Below, one piece after another: positions 4,293-7,437 of a stretch of 7,437 nt of DNA. The stretch's first letter is position 1. Each line of letters begins with the position of its first letter. Origin of the DNA: Alphaproteobacteria bacterium (GTDB lineage: Bacteria > Pseudomonadota > Alphaproteobacteria > Rickettsiales > UBA8987). Both the position numbers and the translations under genes were made by a program. The notes under the pieces are model-generated. The model did not search any database, was not told the DNA's origin, and was given only the letters and a program-made list of their open reading frames with translations. The stretch is taken from assembly GCA_003531345.1 (NCBI GenBank), contig DQGZ01000194.1, positions 1-7,437 on the forward strand, given 5' to 3'.

Positions 4293-5732
4293 ATGACAAT
4301 CAATACAAACACTCTAACACACGGCGCAGTTGTTATAGCCGCAATTACCAGTTGCACTAATACATCAAACCCATCGGTAATGTTGGCGGCTGGGCTGGTG
4401 GCGCGCAATGCAGCTAAATTAGGCCTTAAAGCTAAACCTTGGGTTAAAACTTCACTTGCTCCGGGTTCTCAGGTGGTAACAGAATATTTAGATAAATCTG
4501 GTCTTCAGGCTGAGCTTGATAAAGTTGGGTTTAATTTAGTTGGTTATGGTTGCACTACTTGTATTGGTAATTCTGGCCCACTTAAAGATGAGTTTGAAAA
4601 AGAAATTAAAGACAAAAATCTGCTAGTTGCATCAGTGCTTTCGGGAAATAGAAATTTTGAAGGTCGTGTTCACCCGCTGGTTAAAGCCAATTACCTGATG
4701 AGCCCGCCGTTAGTGGTTGCATATGCAATTGCTGGTAGTGTGTTAATTGATATTGAAAAAGAGCCAATCGGAAAATCTGAGAGTGGTAAAGATGTTTATT
4801 TAAAAGATATTTGGCCAACAAATAAAGAAGTTGAAGAAGTGGTGAATAAATTTGTAACTGCTGAAATGTTTGCCAGCAAATATGCAGATGTGTTCAAAGG
4901 TACAAAAGAATGGCAAGAAATACCTGTTAGCGGTGGTGAAACTTACTCTTGGGAGAAAAGTACTTATATAAATAACCCGCCATATTTTGAAGGTATGCAG
5001 AAAACGGCAGGTAATAAATTAAGCAATATTTTAAATGCAAATATTCTTTCTATCTTTGCGGATTCAATAACTACTGACCATATTTCACCAGCAGGTAATA
5101 TTTCAAAAACTTCACCAGCGGCGAAATTTTTAAATGAACAAGGCGTTGAAGCAAAAGACTATAATAGCTATGGCGCGCGCCGTGGTAATCACGAAGTTAT
5201 GATGCGTGGAACTTTTGCAAATATCCGTATCAAAAATGAAATGCTCGGTGGCGTAGAAGGTGGCAATACCAAATTCATTTCAACTGGTGAGCAAATGAGT
5301 ATTTACGATGCCGCAATGAAATATAAGGCAAATAATACTCCGCTAGTTGTATTTGCTGGTAAGGATTATGGAATGGGCAGTTCAAGGGATTGGGCGGCAA
5401 AAGGCACATATTTATTAGGTGTAAAAGCTGTAATTGCTGAAAGTTATGAAAGAATTCACCGCAGTAATTTAGTTGGTATGGGCGTTCTTCCATTATTATT
5501 CCCTGAAGGGGTAAACCGTACTACACTTGGTTTAACAGGTGATGAAGTGGTTAGTGTAAAAGGTCTAGAAAATGGCATTAAGCCAAAAATGCTTTTAGAT
5601 ATTGAAATAAAATTTAAGAGTGGTGAAGTAAAAAATTTCAAAGCTATTTGCAGAATTGATACTGAAAACGAAATTGAATATTACCTAAACGGCGGAATAT
5701 TACACAAGGTAGTTAGGGATTTAGCAGCTTAG
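4293..5732 (+). CDS. acnA: Aconitase A, C-terminal half (split gene)
   Basis: This 479-residue protein corresponds to about residue 415 to the end of AcnA. After a new N-terminus (MTINTNTL) the family sequence resumes at THGAVVIAAITSCTNTSNPS (9-28). All three [4Fe-4S] cysteines are present: Cys21 in SCTNTS, and Cys87 and Cys90 in GCTTCIGNSG. The 66-residue spacing from first to second equals that of E. coli (435 to 501, from memory). Later blocks are DSITTDHISPAGNISKTSPA (257-276), SYGARRGNHEVMMRGTFANI (292-311) and the substrate-binding GMGSSRDWAAKG (360-371). Domain 3 and the swivelling domain 4 are thus complete, and no stop or frameshift is present. Substrate-binding residues of this half and the Asp-His of the other must meet to form an active site, so activity needs assembly in trans. 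It may be transcribed from the acnA promoter or with higBA. I saw no good promoter immediately upstream. Confidence 0.92.
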   Translation: MTINTNTLTHGAVVIAAITSCTNTSNPSVMLAAGLVARNAAKLGLKAKPWVKTSLAPGSQVVTEYLDKSGLQAELDKVGFNLVGYGCTTCIGNSGPLKDEFEKEIKDKNLLVASVLSGNRNFEGRVHPLVKANYLMSPPLVVAYAIAGSVLIDIEKEPIGKSESGKDVYLKDIWPTNKEVEEVVNKFVTAEMFASKYADVFKGTKEWQEIPVSGGETYSWEKSTYINNPPYFEGMQKTAGNKLSNILNANILSIFADSITTDHISPAGNISKTSPAAKFLNEQGVEAKDYNSYGARRGNHEVMMRGTFANIRIKNEMLGGVEGGNTKFISTGEQMSIYDAAMKYKANNTPLVVFAGKDYGMGSSRDWAAKGTYLLGVKAVIAESYERIHRSNLVGMGVLPLLFPEGVNRTTLGLTGDEVVSVKGLENGIKPKMLLDIEIKFKSGEVKNFKAICRIDTENEIEYYLNGGILHKVVRDLAA

Positions 5733-5995
5733 CTAAAAAATTACTGACACATTCTTTAAACAGGTTTTTAAATTTTTCGCTCTTCTGGGAAGGTTTTCTC
5801 AAGAAATGGGCTATTTATAATTCACCTAGGCGCATTCCAATAATGTATAGTTTCACCATGTATAATACTTCCTAATCTAAAAAATCTTTTTGTCTTTCAG
5901 ATTCTAAGAAACTATTATAAACATCTTCTAATAAATTTATAATATTTACTTTTAGCTTTTATATATATTAAAACTAAGAAATTAATGAAAAGTTA
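5733..5995. other. Intergenic region between acnA 3' part and tgt
   Basis: These 263 AT-rich bases hold no intact gene. A weak five-base stem (TTAGC 5721-5725 with GCTAA 5732-5736) spans the acnA stop but lacks a following T run, so it is not a convincing terminator. The middle contains a possible decayed coding remnant on the minus strand. A TATAAT at 5861-5866 has no partner -35. A TATATT at 5964-5969, about 27 bases before the tgt ATG, is the best-placed -10 for tgt but also lacks a clear -35. Confidence 0.5.
5822..5958 (-). pseudogene. Possible relic of an unidentified gene
   Basis: Read on the minus strand, 5958-5872 encodes KLKVNIINLLEDVY followed by NSFLESERQKDFLD, then a stop. A one-base frame change near 5875 continues as LGSIIHGETIHYWNAPR to a stop at 5824-5822. 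The composition looks protein-like (an amphipathic helix, then a Trp/His-rich end), and the frame change would join the two into one C-terminal fragment of about 45 residues. I do not recognise it, and open stretches this short occur by chance. Confidence 0.22.
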
Positions 5996-7099
5996 ATGTC
6001 CTTTGCTTTACTTAACAAATCATCTTCTGCTCGGGCGGGTATACTTAAAACCGCACATGGGGATATTGAAACACCTGTTTTCATGCCTGTTGGAACAGCA
6101 GCTACCGTAAAGGCAATGACCGTAGATGACCTACATAATATAAATGCACAGATAATACTGGGTAACACTTACCACCTTATGTTGCGCCCTGGCTCTGAGA
6201 GGTTAGAAAGGCTGGGTGGCTTACATAAATTCATGAACTGGAACAAGCCAATACTCACTGACTCTGGTGGGTTTCAAGTAATGAGTTTAAGCAAGATAAG
6301 AAAACTTACTGAACAGGGTGTAGAATTTCAAAGCCATGTTGATGGTACTAAATATATGCTTTCGCCAGAGCGTTCAATGGAAATTCAGCATCAGCTTGGT
6401 AGTGATATTACCATGATATTTGATGAATGTACGCCTTATCCAGCAACGCACACTCAAGCAAAAGAATCAATGGAGCTATCACTGAGATGGGCAGAGCGCA
6501 GTAAAAAGGCATTTAAACCAAGAGAGGGTTATCATCTATTTGGCATAGTGCAGGGTAGTGTTTATGAGGATTTACGGAAAATTTCTGCTTCGCAATTAAA
6601 AAACATTGGTTTTGATGGTTATGCAATAGGCGGGCTTGCCGTTGGAGAGGGGCAGGAAGCAATGTTCAAAGTGCTTGATTATATAACGGATGAACTACCT
6701 AAAGACAAACCACGTTATCTAATGGGTGTTGGTAAACCGCTTGATATATTAGGCGCAGTTGCACGTGGTATTGATATGTTTGATTGTGTGTTACCAACCC
6801 GTAATGCACGTAATGGGCAGATATATACCAAACATGGCGCTTTAAATTTAAGTAACGCAAAATTTGCAGATGATAACACACCAATTGATAAATACTCAAA
6901 ACATAAGGCAGCAAACACATATTCTAAAGCCTATTTGCACCACCTTTTGAAATGTGACGAGATATTGGCGTCAATGTTGCTGACGCAGGTAAATTTGGGT
7001 TTTTACCTAGATATGATGGTAGAGATAAGGGAAGCTATAAAGCAAAATAAATTTCAGGAATATTATAATAATTTTGTACAGTTCTACAGCTACAGTTGA
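5996..7099 (+). CDS. tgt: Queuine tRNA-guanine transglycosylase, zinc ligands lost
   Basis: This 367-residue protein matches bacterial Tgt in length (E. coli 375). Tgt swaps the anticodon G34 of His, Asp, Asn and Tyr tRNAs for preQ1 on the way to queuosine. The general base Asp89 (LTDSGGFQVMSLS, 87-99), the nucleophile Asp263 (MFDCVLPTRNARNG, 261-274), DECTPYPA (143-150) and GGLAVGEG (212-219) are intact. The Cys-Thr in DECT and the Val in LAVGE are typical of preQ1-using bacterial enzymes. The zinc site is not intact. Where E. coli has Cys302, Cys304, Cys307 and His333, this protein has Ser301, His303, Ala306 and Val332, with spacing unchanged and flanking AYLHHL and NLGFY conserved. The fold may be stabilised without zinc, or the enzyme may be degenerating. 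No clear Shine-Dalgarno precedes the ATG. The TGA directly abuts the stop of the convergent ATPase gene. Confidence 0.95.
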   Translation: MSFALLNKSSSARAGILKTAHGDIETPVFMPVGTAATVKAMTVDDLHNINAQIILGNTYHLMLRPGSERLERLGGLHKFMNWNKPILTDSGGFQVMSLSKIRKLTEQGVEFQSHVDGTKYMLSPERSMEIQHQLGSDITMIFDECTPYPATHTQAKESMELSLRWAERSKKAFKPREGYHLFGIVQGSVYEDLRKISASQLKNIGFDGYAIGGLAVGEGQEAMFKVLDYITDELPKDKPRYLMGVGKPLDILGAVARGIDMFDCVLPTRNARNGQIYTKHGALNLSNAKFADDNTPIDKYSKHKAANTYSKAYLHHLLKCDEILASMLLTQVNLGFYLDMMVEIREAIKQNKFQEYYNNFVQFYSYS

Positions 7100-7437
7100 T
7101 TAAACCTTGTTTATCCTGAAGCTATTGGCAATTACCAGTAGTGAGCTTGAACTCATTGCAATAGCGGCAATTAAAGGGGTAATAAAGCCAGCGAAGGCAA
7201 AGGGAACAGCAATAAGGTTGTAAGCCAGAGATAATATAAAATTTTCTTTAACAAGAATATCGGCTTTTTTTGCCGCCAGATAAGAAACAATAACAGGTTT
7301 TAAATTATCACCTTGAAAAACCATGTCAGCGGAATTCTGGGTAATATCAACCGCACTGGCTGGGCTCATTGAAACTGTTGCTGATGCAAGGGACGGTGCA
7401 TCATTTAAACCATCACCTATCATTAGAATATCATTAT
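7100..7437 (-). CDS. ccoI: FixI/CcoI-type copper P-type ATPase, 3' end (partial)
   Basis: Only the C-terminal 112 or so residues lie in the window; the frame continues past the right edge. The P-domain hinge motif MIGDGLNDAPSLASATVSMS is followed by a tail segment (SADMVFQGDNLKPVI) and two last membrane helices (FILSLAYNLIAVPFAFAG, then TPLIAAIAMSSSSLLVIANS). The VSMSP stretch, the MVFQG-like segment and the YNLIAVP / TPLIAAIAMSSSS ends resemble rhizobial FixI more than CopA, from memory. FixI/CcoI P1B ATPases supply copper for assembly of cbb3 cytochrome oxidase at the inner membrane. The c-type subunits of cbb3 also need cytochrome c maturation, which fits ccmA nearby. The metal-binding and phosphorylation motifs are outside the window, so CopA-like export cannot be excluded. 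Confidence 0.85.
   Translation of the reverse strand, partial: NDILMIGDGLNDAPSLASATVSMSPASAVDITQNSADMVFQGDNLKPVIVSYLAAKKADILVKENFILSLAYNLIAVPFAFAGFITPLIAAIAMSSSSLLVIANSFRINKV

Noticed and set aside
3252..4293. Intein or self-splicing intron separating the aconitase halves.
   Set aside because: The N-half has its own stop and the C-half its own ATG and Shine-Dalgarno. The intervening genes are TA and membrane proteins with no intein blocks, reverse transcriptase or homing endonuclease.
3254..4342. Imperfect direct repeat (GTTATA plus GC-rich bases, 9 of 11 matching) at 3254 and 4332 as a target duplication allowing precise excision.
   Set aside because: The match is short and AT-rich, the right copy lies inside conserved aconitase codons, and recombination there would leave the TAA at 3250 in frame. 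It cannot restore acnA.
5721..5740. Rho-independent terminator at the end of acnA.
   Set aside because: The stem is five AT-rich pairs and is followed by A residues, not a T run, on the transcribed strand.

Overview
The window is AT-rich, densely packed bacterial DNA. It looks alphaproteobacterial and probably comes from a Rickettsiales-like or other host-associated lineage. The clearest taxonomic clue is gene order: an aconitase gene (acnA) lies divergent from the haem-exporter ATPase gene ccmA, an arrangement I recall from Bradyrhizobium (acnA beside cycVWX). A FixI/CcoI-type copper ATPase, which serves cbb3 oxidase, also points to alphaproteobacteria. The Rickettsiales placement is inference from base composition, compactness and abundant toxin-antitoxin (TA) genes. 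No taxon-specific marker confirms it.

Layout, left to right. A plsC-type acyltransferase (+, 119-739) converges on ccmA (-, 736-1350), and their stop codons overlap. Directly upstream of ccmA, and in its operon, is a DinJ-YafQ TA pair (-, 1352-1864) with a recognisable promoter and palindromic operator. Next comes acnA (+), broken into an N-terminal half (2053-3252) and a C-terminal half (4293-5732). Between the halves is a roughly 1 kb AT-rich block holding a HigB-HigA TA pair and a small three-helix membrane protein. A 263-base intergenic stretch with a possible gene relic follows. Then tgt (+, 5996-7099) abuts, tail to tail, the 3' end of a FixI/CcoI-type P-type ATPase (-, from 7100, running off the right edge).

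Two observations stand out. First, a TA cassette has split a central TCA-cycle enzyme at an interdomain linker. Both halves remain open and keep their catalytic motifs, and the second half has acquired its own start codon and a good Shine-Dalgarno, so a two-subunit aconitase is plausible. A second TA pair sits in the acnA-ccmA spacer and now heads the ccmA operon, so two selfish modules have landed next to, and may control, core respiratory genes. Second, the tRNA-guanine transglycosylase keeps its catalytic and substrate-recognition residues but has lost all four canonical zinc ligands (Cys, Cys, Cys, His replaced by Ser, His, Ala, Val) with no change in spacing.

Functionally the core genes serve aerobic or microaerobic energy metabolism (aconitase, cytochrome c maturation, copper delivery to an oxidase), with phospholipid synthesis and tRNA modification beside them. 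I saw no rRNA or tRNA gene, CRISPR array, transposase, integrase or convincing rho-independent terminator.
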